From positions 1 through 64,000 of the forward strand of contig NZ_JBJGDW010000017.1 in assembly GCF_045062605.1 (NCBI RefSeq): 64,000 bases of DNA, read 5' to 3'. This DNA comes from Deinococcus sp045062605 (lineage in GTDB: Bacteria; Deinococcota; Deinococci; Deinococcales; Deinococcaceae). This document shows positions 22,257-32,993 of the stretch, in pieces. The position numbers were made by a program, and so were the translations under genes. The notes beneath the pieces are model-generated. The model had not been told where the DNA came from. It made no database searches and saw only the letters and a list, made by a program, of their open reading frames with translations. The stretch's first letter is position 1; each line of letters opens with the position of its first letter.

Positions 22257-23465
22257 CTATACCGTTTCGGCCCCAAAGGCCAGATACAGCCGCGCGAGGA
22301 CCGCCGGGTCGCCCATTCGCCCGCCCAGCACTTCCTCGGCGCGGCGCAGGCGGTAGCGCAGGGTATTGACATGAATCTCCAGCGCGAGGGCCAGTTCGGC
22401 CAGCGTTCCCCGGTGTGCCAGGTAAGCCCGCAGGGTATCGGCGGTGCGTCCACCGTCCCCCAGCGTGTCCAGTTGCGCGTTCACCTGCGCGGCCAGCACG
22501 TTCAGACTGCCGTCCGAGATCAGGCTATGAAGGGCGTCCATCTCGTGAAATACAGTGTAGGCCCGCGTTCGCTGCGTGGCCGACAGCGCTTGCCGGGCCT
22601 GCGCAAGTGCCGTCTGGATGCCCGCAATCATTTCACGCGTGCCTCCTGCCTGCCGCCCGCTGATCCCTAGCCTCACGTCCAGCGCTGTGGAGGAGGTCAG
22701 TGACAGGTGCAGTTCACGCGCCTCGCGGGAAAGGTCCAGGGTGGTCCACAGCCACACCGTCATTCCCCCCTGGCCTTCTGCGCGCACCGTGGAATGGCCC
22801 ACCAGACGGCGTTCGCTGAAATAGCCCTCTCCCACCGCAGCCAGCAGGTCCAGCGCCTGATCCTGTCGTAGTGTGCCGGACGGCAGGGTGGCCACGGCCA
22901 TCGCGAACGGTTCGCGGCCCAGCGCCTCGGTCCTTCCAAGGTCCTGCCCGGAGAGCAGCGCGTCCAGCATCCTCTCCCCCACCCGCCGCCGCGCTGCCCC
23001 CGCCGCTGCCGAACGCAAGCGAGCCAATAAGGCGTATTCAGCTAGCACGGGAATCAGAACCTGCCACGGGGCGGGGAGTGCGACGGTCAGTGTCCCGACG
23101 TGGCGTTCGTGGTGGTCCAGGCGTGTGGTTTCCGTCGGTCCGGTGGCCCGGCCTGCCGAGGCAACCGTGTCTCCCCAACTGGCCCGAATCTCTGCGAAGC
23201 CTCCAGTCCAGTTGACCGTCAGTTCCACCAGTTCACGCTCGGGCTGGGGCGACATGGCCGCGCCGCGCAGCGCACCCAGCAGGGTGGGCAAACCGGGACC
23301 CTGGAGCGACGCGAGAACCAGGACGGTCTGTGCCGCCGCTGCCACATCTGTGGGCGGCAGATAAGACATCAGATGGGCGGCCTCGTCCACTGTCGCAAAG
23401 ACCACTGCGTCATCTGCGCTAGCCTCCAGACCAAGTCGCAGGCGAAGTTCACAGAGAGTTGACAT
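22257..23465 (-). CDS. PucR/CdaR-type transcriptional regulator
   Basis: Predicted DNA-binding regulator of 402 residues from ATG 23465. The C-terminal 60 residues form the PucR helix-turn-helix: LRAYLAHRGTLAELALAL then HVNTLRYRLRRAEEVLG. The middle has a GGDEF-like/CdaR region with LARLRSAAAGAARR. The N-terminal 200 residues are probably a ligand-sensing part and are not assigned. A longer frame to 23582 would run into the hpaG promoter region, so the shorter start is used. It is divergent from hpaG with 115 bases between them, which makes it the likely regulator of the hpa genes. Known hpa clusters more often use HpaR (MarR) or HpaA (AraC). Confidence 0.8.
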   Translation of the reverse strand: MSTLCELRLRLGLEASADDAVVFATVDEAAHLMSYLPPTDVAAAAQTVLVLASLQGPGLPTLLGALRGAAMSPQPERELVELTVNWTGGFAEIRASWGDTVASAGRATGPTETTRLDHHERHVGTLTVALPAPWQVLIPVLAEYALLARLRSAAAGAARRRVGERMLDALLSGQDLGRTEALGREPFAMAVATLPSGTLRQDQALDLLAAVGEGYFSERRLVGHSTVRAEGQGGMTVWLWTTLDLSREARELHLSLTSSTALDVRLGISGRQAGGTREMIAGIQTALAQARQALSATQRTRAYTVFHEMDALHSLISDGSLNVLAAQVNAQLDTLGDGGRTADTLRAYLAHRGTLAELALALEIHVNTLRYRLRRAEEVLGGRMGDPAVLARLYLAFGAETV

Positions 23466-23520
23466 TTGTCTGAAGATACAGGAATCGGCTCTGAAATCCA
23501 CACTTTTTCTAACTCTCAGG

Positions 23521-23541
23521 CCAGCAGGGGTTCTATGCTGG
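23521..23541. promoter_or_regulatory. Dyad in the regulator-hpaG gap
   Basis: CCAGCA (23521-23526), 9 bases, then TGCTGG (23536-23541): an exact inverted repeat. It overlaps TATGCT (23534-23539), a plausible -10 box for hpaG, so a protein bound here would block or touch RNA polymerase. A TTGACA sequence at 23459-23464 overlaps the regulator's start codon and has no well-spaced -10. Candidate operator for the PucR-type regulator. Confidence 0.45.
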
Positions 23542-23580
23542 ACCTGAACCCATTTGCCGCCCCCTCTCCCCGGAGACCAC

Positions 23581-24381
23581 ATGAAATATGCCCGTTTTAT
23601 CGCTGGAGGCCGCGCTTTAAACGGTCATCTGCGCGACGGAAAGTTAATCGACGCTGCTGGCGTCGCCCACACGCCTGACGATGTTCAGTTCCTGTTGCCC
23701 GTCGAGCCACCCAAGGTCATTGCCCTGGCGCTGAACTACAACGATCACGCCGGAGAACTGGGCCTGAGCCAGCCCAAGGAACCCGCGCTGTTCTGGAAAC
23801 CGAACACCACCCTTCTCCCCCACCGGGGCAGCGTGATCTACCCGCGTGGCGCGGAATTCATGCACTACGAGGTGGAACTGGGCGTGATTATCGGGCGCGA
23901 CGCCCGGCGCGTGAAGGCCAGCGACGCAATGGATTACGTGGGCGGCTACACCATCGGCAACGATCTGGTGGTGCGCGACTACGTGACCAACACCTTCCGT
24001 CCCCCCATGCGCGGCAAGGGCTGGGACACCTTCGGCCCGCTGGGGCCGTACTACGTGACCGCCGATGAAATTGCCGATCCGCACGATCTGAGACTGACTG
24101 CCCATGTCAACGGCGAACTGCGGCAGGAAGGCAGCACCCGCGACATGATCTTTTCCATTCCCGAACTGATTGAACACATCTCGCGCTTCATGACCTTGCA
24201 AAAAGACGACGTGATCCTGACGGGTACGCCCAAAGGCATCAGCCATGTGCGCCCCGGCGACGTGATGACCCTGGAAGTGGCGGGGCTGGGAACGCTGGTG
24301 AATGACATCGTCGAGGAAGACGAGGGTGCGGAGCCGATTCAGGGCAAGGAGAGCAGGGAAGGCGAGTGGGACGGACGATGA
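23581..24381 (+). CDS. hpaG: Single-domain HpaG-like isomerase/decarboxylase
   Basis: Fumarylacetoacetate-hydrolase-family enzyme of 266 residues. In the homoprotocatechuate pathway HpaG decarboxylates 5-oxopent-3-ene-1,2,5-tricarboxylate and isomerises the product. The metal-binding motif is in MHYEVELGVIIGRDA, followed by YVGGYTIGNDLVVRDY, TFGPLGPYYV and LTGTPKGISHVRPGD. E. coli HpaG is a two-domain fusion of about 430 residues; here only one domain is present, so it may do one of the two reactions or both as a homodimer. ATG 23581 has CCGGAGA upstream. First gene of the hpa operon. Confidence 0.85.
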   Translation: MKYARFIAGGRALNGHLRDGKLIDAAGVAHTPDDVQFLLPVEPPKVIALALNYNDHAGELGLSQPKEPALFWKPNTTLLPHRGSVIYPRGAEFMHYEVELGVIIGRDARRVKASDAMDYVGGYTIGNDLVVRDYVTNTFRPPMRGKGWDTFGPLGPYYVTADEIADPHDLRLTAHVNGELRQEGSTRDMIFSIPELIEHISRFMTLQKDDVILTGTPKGISHVRPGDVMTLEVAGLGTLVNDIVEEDEGAEPIQGKESREGEWDGR

Positions 24382-24400
24382 TGCCTCCCAAGGAGTGGAT

Positions 24401-25989
<1,589 letters not shown>

Positions 25990-25993
<4 letters not shown>

Positions 25994-26811
25994 CCGCTGG
26001 TCGCCTCCTCCTGACCGGAGCTGCCGGAGAAGTTGGCACGGCCCTGCGCCAGCACCTGCGGGAATACCTGGGCGACGCCTTCCCTATCTTGCGCCTGACT
26101 GATAACCGCGATCTGGGCCAGGCAACGTGCAGAGAAGAAATCGTCCACGCCGATCTGACCAATTTTGCAGAGGTTCGGGCCGCGATGGAGGGTGTGGACG
26201 CCGTGATTCATCTGGGAGGCATCGCCGACGAACATACCTATGAGGCCATTCGGGACGTGAATCTGGACGGCACCTATCACGTTCTGGAAGCGGCGCGGCA
26301 GGCGGGTGTGGGGCGCGTGGCCTTTGCTTCCAGCATTCATACCGTCGGCTTCTACCCACGCGCAGAAACTATTTCCCCCACTGCTCCCGTGCGCCCAGAC
26401 ACCTTCTACGGCGTCAGCAAGGTCTACGGCGAGGCACTGGGGCGCATGTACTGGGAACGCTACGGCATTGAATTTGTGGGCGTCCGCATCTGCTCATTCC
26501 AGCCAGAGCCAAAAGATGCCCGCCACCTGTCCACCTGGCTTTCCCCACGCGACGCCGCACAACTGTTCGCCCGCGCTGTCACCACTCCGGATGTGGATTA
26601 CCTGATCGTGGCGGGCATCAGCGGCAACACCCGCCGCTGGATGTCCCCGGAAGGCTGGGACGTGCTGGGCTACGCGCCGCAGGACGACGCCGAAGCCTAC
26701 GCCGCCGAGGTTGAGCACCTGCACGGTGATCCCGACAACATCACTGAGCAGCGGCAGGGTGGGATTTTCGTGGACTCGGAGTACACCGGCCTCGCCGGGA
26801 AGGAGAACTAA
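25990..26811 (+). CDS. Extended SDR, uronate dehydrogenase-like
   Basis: NAD-dependent epimerase/dehydratase-family protein of 273 residues. The nucleotide motif is LLLTGAAGEVG, and the catalytic pair is in TFYGVSKVYGE (YxxxK). Long stretches follow the uronate dehydrogenase pattern: HLGGIADEHTYE, FASSIHTVGFYPR, RICSFQPEPKDAR, LSTWLSPRDAA and the C-terminal QGGIFVDS. Uronate dehydrogenase oxidises hexuronates to aldarolactones. That has no place in homoprotocatechuate breakdown, yet the gene overlaps hpaE by ATGA and lies 2 bases before hpaB. Either its substrate is different here or the operon handles mixed plant-derived compounds. Confidence 0.75.
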
Positions 26812-26813
26812 CT

Positions 26814-28299
<1,486 letters not shown>

Positions 28300-28307
<8 letters not shown>

Positions 28308-29280
28308 ACACTCCATTCAGCCCAACCTGATTCGCATCGCCCACGCCGTCTTCACGGTCAAGACTCTGGAGGCCAGCCGCGAGTTCTACGTTGATCTGCT
28401 GGGCATGAACATCCTGCACGAGGAGCCAGGGGCGCTGTACCTGCGCGGCGTGGAGGACCGTGAGTGGACGCTCAAGCTGGAAGAGAAAGGCACGTCCACC
28501 GTGCGTCACCTCGCCTACCGCGTGAACGGCGAGGCCGATCTGGACGTGCTGGTGGCCCTGGCCGAACGTGAGGGTCTCCCCTACCGCTGGGAGGAGGAAC
28601 TGGACCGCCCGCGCCTGCTGCGGATGCAGGACCCCTTCGACATTCCAGTTGCCTTCTACCACGTTAGCCAGAAGTATCCGTGGCTCTTGCAGGACTTCCA
28701 CCTGCACCGGGGGCCGGGCCTGCAACGTGTCGATCACGTCAATGTGATGGTGCCGGACGTGGAAAAAACCATGCGCTGGTACATGGATACGCTTGGCTTC
28801 CGCCTGTCCGAGTACACCGTGGACGAACAGGAACGCTACTGGGCGGCCTGGATTCAGCGGCGCGGCGGCGTGCATGATCTGGCGCTCACCAATGGTCCCG
28901 GCCCCCGCCTGCACCACTGGGCCTACTGGATGCCGGACGCCATGTCCATCCTGCGAACCTGCGACATCCTGGCCGGGGCGCGGCAGCCCGAACGCATTGA
29001 GCGCGGGCCTGGGCGGCATGGCGTCTCCAACGCGTTTTTCCTGTACATCCGTGACCCGGACGGCCACCGCATCGAGCTGTATACCTCCGATTACATTACC
29101 GTGGACCCCGACTTTGAGCCGATCCGCTGGCTGCGCGACGATCCCCGGCGGCAAACGCTGTGGGGGGCCAGGACGCCGCGCAGTTGGTTTGAGGAAGCCT
29201 CGGAGATGGAAGCCTTTGACGGTGGGACCGTGCAGCCAGTCGCTGGAGAATTGACGGGCATTCCGGTGCATGTGATCTGA
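28300..29280 (+). CDS. hpaD: 3,4-dihydroxyphenylacetate 2,3-dioxygenase
   Basis: Type I extradiol dioxygenase of 326 residues with two vicinal-oxygen-chelate halves. It opens homoprotocatechuate next to the hydroxyls to give 5-carboxymethyl-2-hydroxymuconate semialdehyde. The metal ligands are His146 (RVDHVNV), His206 (LHHWAY) and Glu259 (HRIELYTSDY); His192 matches the catalytic acid-base histidine of the Brevibacterium enzyme. ERGPGRHGVSNAFFLYI is typical. ATG 28300 overlaps hpaB by 8 bases; a GTG at 28282 with AGGA upstream would add 6 residues. A strong terminator follows, closing the first hpa transcript. Confidence 0.92.
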
Positions 29281-29294
29281 CCTTAAAAAAACAC

Positions 29295-29321
29295 GAGGGC
29301 CGATCCTGTTCGGCTCTTTTT
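29295..29321 (+). terminator. Rho-independent terminator after hpaD
   Basis: GAGGGCCGA (29295-29303) pairs with TCGGCTCTT (29310-29318) in a 9-bp stem with G-U pairs and a 6-base loop, followed by more T. It starts 14 bases after the hpaD stop. A run of A on the 5' side could extend the stem. Confidence 0.8.
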
Positions 29322-29342
29322 CACCTATGTAAATCGATTCAG

Positions 29343-29370
29343 TTGAAGCCTATGATGGGGCAAATACCAT
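29343..29370 (+). promoter_or_regulatory. Possible promoter of the second hpa transcript
   Basis: TTGAAG (29343-29348), 16 bases, TACCAT (29365-29370). Each box matches the consensus at about four positions of six. A promoter is expected here, because a terminator separates this gene from hpaD, and the gene starts at 29395 after AGGAGG. Confidence 0.35.
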
Positions 29371-29394
29371 CTTCATTCCCCCACAGGAGGCTCC

Positions 29395-30498
29395 ATGTCC
29401 CGTTCCACGGCTGACTCTTTTCCCCAACTCAACCCCGCCCTGATCGTCCGGCAGGCGTCGCCGCCCAATCTGGAAACCCCCTTCTACGCGCTGGATGGAC
29501 GGCTTACGCCCCAGCCCTCCCACTATGTCCGCAGCCATTTTCCAGTGCCGCCCCTGGACGCGCAGACGTGGCGCTTGGAGGTAAGTGGCGGGTTGGCCTC
29601 TCCCCTGTCACTGTCGCTGGAAGAATTGCGGGCCATGCCGTCCCACACGCTAAGTGCCACGATGGAATGCGCGGGCAACGGGCGGGTGTACCTGTCGCCC
29701 CGCATGCCCGGTGTGCAGTGGGATTTGGGCGCGGTGGGCACCGCTGAGTGGACGGGCGTGCGCCTGCGCGATGTGCTGGAGCGCGTCGGGTTGAAAGAGG
29801 GTGCGCTGGAAGTGGTGTTGCAGGGGGCAGATTGCGGGACGTTGACCGAGCCGGGCCGCACGCCGGGAAATATTCAATATGCCCGCAGCGTGCCGCTGGA
29901 CAAGGCACAGGATGACGTGCTGCTGGCCTACGCCATGAACGGGCAGCCGCTGACGCCGGACCACGGCTTTCCACTGCGGGCCGTGGTGCCGGGCTGGTAC
30001 GGGATGGCCGCCGTGAAATGGCTGTCCACGCTGCATGTGACGGACACGCCGTACCAGGGCTTCTTTCACACCATTGATTACAGTTACTGGCAACAGCGGG
30101 ACGGCCTCTCGCCCCAGATGGTCCCCATGACCGTCATGCAGGTCAAGGCGCAGATTGCCCGCCCCGCCCCGCACGGCAGCGTGACGGCAGGCTGCGTTTC
30201 CGAAATTATCGGCACAGCGTGGACGGGTGAGGGCGATGTGACGCGGGTGGAAGTCAGCACGGACGGCGGCGAAACCTGGGCCGATGCGGAGTTTCTGGAC
30301 CCATCCGAACCGCATATCTGGCGCAGATGGCGCTTGGATTGGCACACGCCCCAGCAGCCTGGACGCGTCACGCTGATGGCCCGCGCCACCGATTCGGCGG
30401 GTCGCACGCAGACAGAGGGCCACGATGCCGGACGGGGCGGCTATATGGTCAACTTCCCGCTGCCGATCACGGTCTATGTCAAGGCCAGGGATTCATGA
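29395..30498 (+). CDS. Sulfite-oxidase-like molybdopterin protein
   Basis: Predicted molybdenum-cofactor oxidoreductase of 367 residues. The molybdopterin domain shows ATMECAGNGR with the metal-ligating Cys92, AVPGWYGMAAVKWL and TDTPYQG. The C-terminal part (about 250-365) is the Mo-co dimerisation domain (VEVSTDGGETWADAEF). There is no Tat or Sec signal, so it appears cytosolic, unlike many sulfite oxidases. AGGAGG precedes the ATG. It overlaps hpaH by ATGA and so shares a transcript with hpaH and hpaI. No step of homoprotocatechuate breakdown needs it. Substrate unknown. Confidence 0.8.
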   Translation: MSRSTADSFPQLNPALIVRQASPPNLETPFYALDGRLTPQPSHYVRSHFPVPPLDAQTWRLEVSGGLASPLSLSLEELRAMPSHTLSATMECAGNGRVYLSPRMPGVQWDLGAVGTAEWTGVRLRDVLERVGLKEGALEVVLQGADCGTLTEPGRTPGNIQYARSVPLDKAQDDVLLAYAMNGQPLTPDHGFPLRAVVPGWYGMAAVKWLSTLHVTDTPYQGFFHTIDYSYWQQRDGLSPQMVPMTVMQVKAQIARPAPHGSVTAGCVSEIIGTAWTGEGDVTRVEVSTDGGETWADAEFLDPSEPHIWRRWRLDWHTPQQPGRVTLMARATDSAGRTQTEGHDAGRGGYMVNFPLPITVYVKARDS

Positions 30499-31343
30499 CC
30501 GCTGTAGAGCGCGTGATTCCAGACGCCGATCTGACCAATCTAGCTGCTGAACTAGAAGGTGCAGAAATGAGCGGCGTGCAGATTGCCCCCCTTTCCGAAC
30601 GCTATCCGGGCATGACCTTCGCTGATGCCTACGCGGTGCAACGGGCCTGGGTGGACCTCAAACTGGACGCGGGCGGGCGGGTGCTCGGCCACAAAATTGG
30701 GCTGACCTCGCGGGCCATGCAAATCGCCTCGCAGATCACCGAGCCGGATTACGGAACCTTGCTGGACAGCATGTTCTACGAGCCGAACGGCGACATTCCA
30801 CTGTCCGATTTCGTTGCGCCCAAAGTGGAGGTGGAGCTGGCGTTTCTCCTGAAGGACGATCTGCGTGGCCCAGGCGTGACCCTGTTCGACGTGCTGCGCG
30901 CCACCGAGTACGTGACCCCCGCCGCCGAGATCATTGACGCACGCATCCAGCGGGTCAGCGCCGCCACGGGCAAACCCCGACGGGTCTTCGACACCATCAG
31001 CGACAACGCGGCCAACGCCGGAATTATCGTGGGAGGCAACGCGGTCAGGCCGGACGCCCTGGACCTGCGCTGGGCGGCGGCGCTGTGTATCCGCAACGGC
31101 GTGATCGAGGAAACCGGGGTGGCGGCGGGGGTGCTGGGGCATCCGGCGCAGGGCATCGCGTGGCTGGCGAACCGTCTGGCCCCGCATGGCGAGGATCTGA
31201 AGGCTGGAGAGCTGGTCCTGTCAGGCTCGTTCACGCGCCCGGTGGATATCGCTTCGGGTGACGTGTTTACCTTTGATTACGGACCGTTAGGCACTTTCTC
31301 GTGCCGTTTTGCCGGACAGGCGCGTGGAGTGGCACATGGCTGA
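30495..31343 (+). CDS. hpaH: 2-oxo-hept-4-ene-1,7-dioate hydratase
   Basis: Hydratase of 282 residues in the fumarylacetoacetase superfamily that adds water to 2-oxohept-4-ene-1,7-dioate. Visible features are AYAVQRAWVDLK, GHKIGLTSRAMQ, the metal-binding KVEVELAFLL, and GVLGHPAQGIAWLANRL with LSGSFTRPVDI at the end. The first 20 residues are an extension of uncertain need; a later ATG at residue 25 could also begin the protein. It overlaps the sulfite-oxidase-like gene by 4 bases and hpaI by 8. Confidence 0.88.
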   Translation: MTAVERVIPDADLTNLAAELEGAEMSGVQIAPLSERYPGMTFADAYAVQRAWVDLKLDAGGRVLGHKIGLTSRAMQIASQITEPDYGTLLDSMFYEPNGDIPLSDFVAPKVEVELAFLLKDDLRGPGVTLFDVLRATEYVTPAAEIIDARIQRVSAATGKPRRVFDTISDNAANAGIIVGGNAVRPDALDLRWAAALCIRNGVIEETGVAAGVLGHPAQGIAWLANRLAPHGEDLKAGELVLSGSFTRPVDIASGDVFTFDYGPLGTFSCRFAGQARGVAHG

Positions 31344-32103
31344 GAATACTTTCAAGATCGCCCTTGAACGCGGCGACACCCTTTACGGTTTGTGGCTGGC
31401 GCTGGCCGATTCCTACAGCGCCGAGGTCTGCGCCGGGGCAGGCTTCGACTGGCTGCTGATCGATGGCGAACACGCGCCCAATGACCTCCGCAGCACGCTG
31501 GCGGGCTTGCAGGCGCTGGCCGCGTACCCGGCGGTGGCCCCGCTGGTGCGTCCGCCCGTGGGCGATGCGGTGGGCATGAAGCGGCTATTAGATATCGGCG
31601 CTCGCAACATCCTGATCCCGATGGTGGAAAGCGCCGAACAGGCGCGGGAACTGGTCTCCACCACCCGCTATCCGCCGCGCGGCGTGCGTGGTGTGGGCGC
31701 GTCGTTGGCCCGTGCCAGCAGCTTCGGGCGGGACGCCGACTATCTGCGACACGCAGATCATGGCGTCTGCCTGATGCTCCAGATCGAATCTGTCGCCGGA
31801 CTGGTGGCGCTGGACGAAATTGCGGCGGTGGACGGTGTGGACGGTGTCTTTATCGGTCCGGCTGATCTGGCAGCCTCGTTCGGGCAACTGGGAAATCCCG
31901 GTCACGCGGATGTTCAGAACGCCATCAGGGATGCGGCAACGCGAATTCGGGCGGCGGGCAAGGCGGCGGGCATCCTTTCCACCGATGAAGCACAGGCCCA
32001 CACCTATCTGGAATGGGGCTACACTTTCGTCGCCGTGGGAACGGACGTGACGCTGCTTTCTCGCGCCAGCACGGCATTAGCGGCGCGTTTCAAGAAGAGT
32101 TGA
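31336..32103 (+). CDS. hpaI: 4-hydroxy-2-oxoheptanedioate aldolase
   Basis: Class II pyruvate aldolase of 255 residues, the last step of the pathway, giving pyruvate and succinate semialdehyde. Active-site residues line up with E. coli HpaI: His46 (DGEHAPND), Arg72 (LVRPPV), Glu151 (QIESVAG) and Asp177 (GPADLAAS). The ATG at 31336 overlaps hpaH by 8 bases; the longer frame to 31309 has no support. A 26-bp palindrome begins 1 base after the stop. No succinate semialdehyde dehydrogenase is seen beside it. Confidence 0.9.
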   Translation: MAENTFKIALERGDTLYGLWLALADSYSAEVCAGAGFDWLLIDGEHAPNDLRSTLAGLQALAAYPAVAPLVRPPVGDAVGMKRLLDIGARNILIPMVESAEQARELVSTTRYPPRGVRGVGASLARASSFGRDADYLRHADHGVCLMLQIESVAGLVALDEIAAVDGVDGVFIGPADLAASFGQLGNPGHADVQNAIRDAATRIRAAGKAAGILSTDEAQAHTYLEWGYTFVAVGTDVTLLSRASTALAARFKKS

Positions 32104-32104
32104 A

Positions 32105-32130
32105 AGTTGCTCGTCACGTGACGAGCAACT
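32105..32130. promoter_or_regulatory. 26-bp perfect palindrome, copy 2
   Basis: The half-site AGTTGCTCGTCAC is followed by its exact complement. The inner 22 bases are identical to those at 20291-20312. It starts 1 base after the hpaI stop and lies 44 bases before the next gene. As RNA it could fold into an 11-bp stem with a 4-base loop, which fits a terminator, though only TCTT follows. Confidence 0.6.
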
Positions 32131-32173
32131 CTTACCCACGGTTGTCACGGCCCGTGTCCACTACCCTGCGGCC

Positions 32174-32869
32174 ATGATCGTCGCCTTCGTCAACCCACAA
32201 CCCACCCTCTACACCACGGACCCCACTGCCGAGCAGGAACGCACGGCGGCGGGTCTTTCCGTGTTGCTCCAGCAGGCCGAACTGATTCCCGTGACCGGGC
32301 TGGACGAGGCCGAACTGCTGTCGGTTCCGGCGGCCTTCACCTCCTGGCAGATCCTGCGGCACGGCGCGGTGGTGATCGGCCCGGACGGGCTGGAGGACCC
32401 TTCTTGGCGGCGGTTGACGCTGGAAACGCAACGCCTGCGCGCGGACGGACTGAGGCTGGCCCACACGGCGGCCACACACATCAGCCAGTTGGGGCAACTG
32501 GGGCTGGAGGTCACGCTGGAAGAGCATTCCGGTCTGCCGCTGCTGGCACGGCTGTCTCACCCGCATGGGCTGGAACTGGCCCTGCTTCAGGCCGAGCGTG
32601 AATTGCACGAGTGGCTGGACGGAGGCCCCTTCCAGGCGGATTTCCGCCTTCTCAAGCAGGGTGAGGGTCTGACCCTGCTGCCGCGCGAACTGACCCCTGA
32701 AAGTGCCGTGAATTATGTGCTGGGCCAGTTGCCCGCCGAGGTGACCCTGACCCTGGGGATCAGCGCGCAGGAGGGCGACGCCGCCTTTCTGGCGCTGTGC
32801 GATTACGCCATGATTCCCGGCGAGAGTGAGTGGCTCAGCCGGGCCGAGATCGCTGAGGATGAGGACTGA
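32174..32869 (+). CDS. HAD-like protein lacking catalytic residues
   Basis: A 231-residue protein whose layout follows Cof/sucrose-phosphatase-type HAD hydrolases: an opening VAFVNPQPTLYT where active members have DLDGTL, then SWQILRHGAVVIGPDG, a cap region, LLPRELTPESAVNYVL and LTLGISAQEGDAAFLALCDY where active members have GDSxND. The nucleophile aspartate is replaced and the last metal motif is altered, so it is probably not a phosphatase. The similarity is weak and the call is an inference. A GH15 enzyme follows 124 bases later, which may point to trehalose or glucan metabolism. Confidence 0.5.
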   Translation: MIVAFVNPQPTLYTTDPTAEQERTAAGLSVLLQQAELIPVTGLDEAELLSVPAAFTSWQILRHGAVVIGPDGLEDPSWRRLTLETQRLRADGLRLAHTAATHISQLGQLGLEVTLEEHSGLPLLARLSHPHGLELALLQAERELHEWLDGGPFQADFRLLKQGEGLTLLPRELTPESAVNYVLGQLPAEVTLTLGISAQEGDAAFLALCDYAMIPGESEWLSRAEIAEDED

Positions 32870-32993
32870 AGTCTGGAGAGCCGGGCGTGACCTGGCCGTC
32901 TGCCCATCCGAACTGGCATCTTCAGACCATCTGCGGGCCAGTCAGGCTCTAGAGTGCCCCGTGACCCAGAAGCCTGTGCCCCAGAAGGACGAG

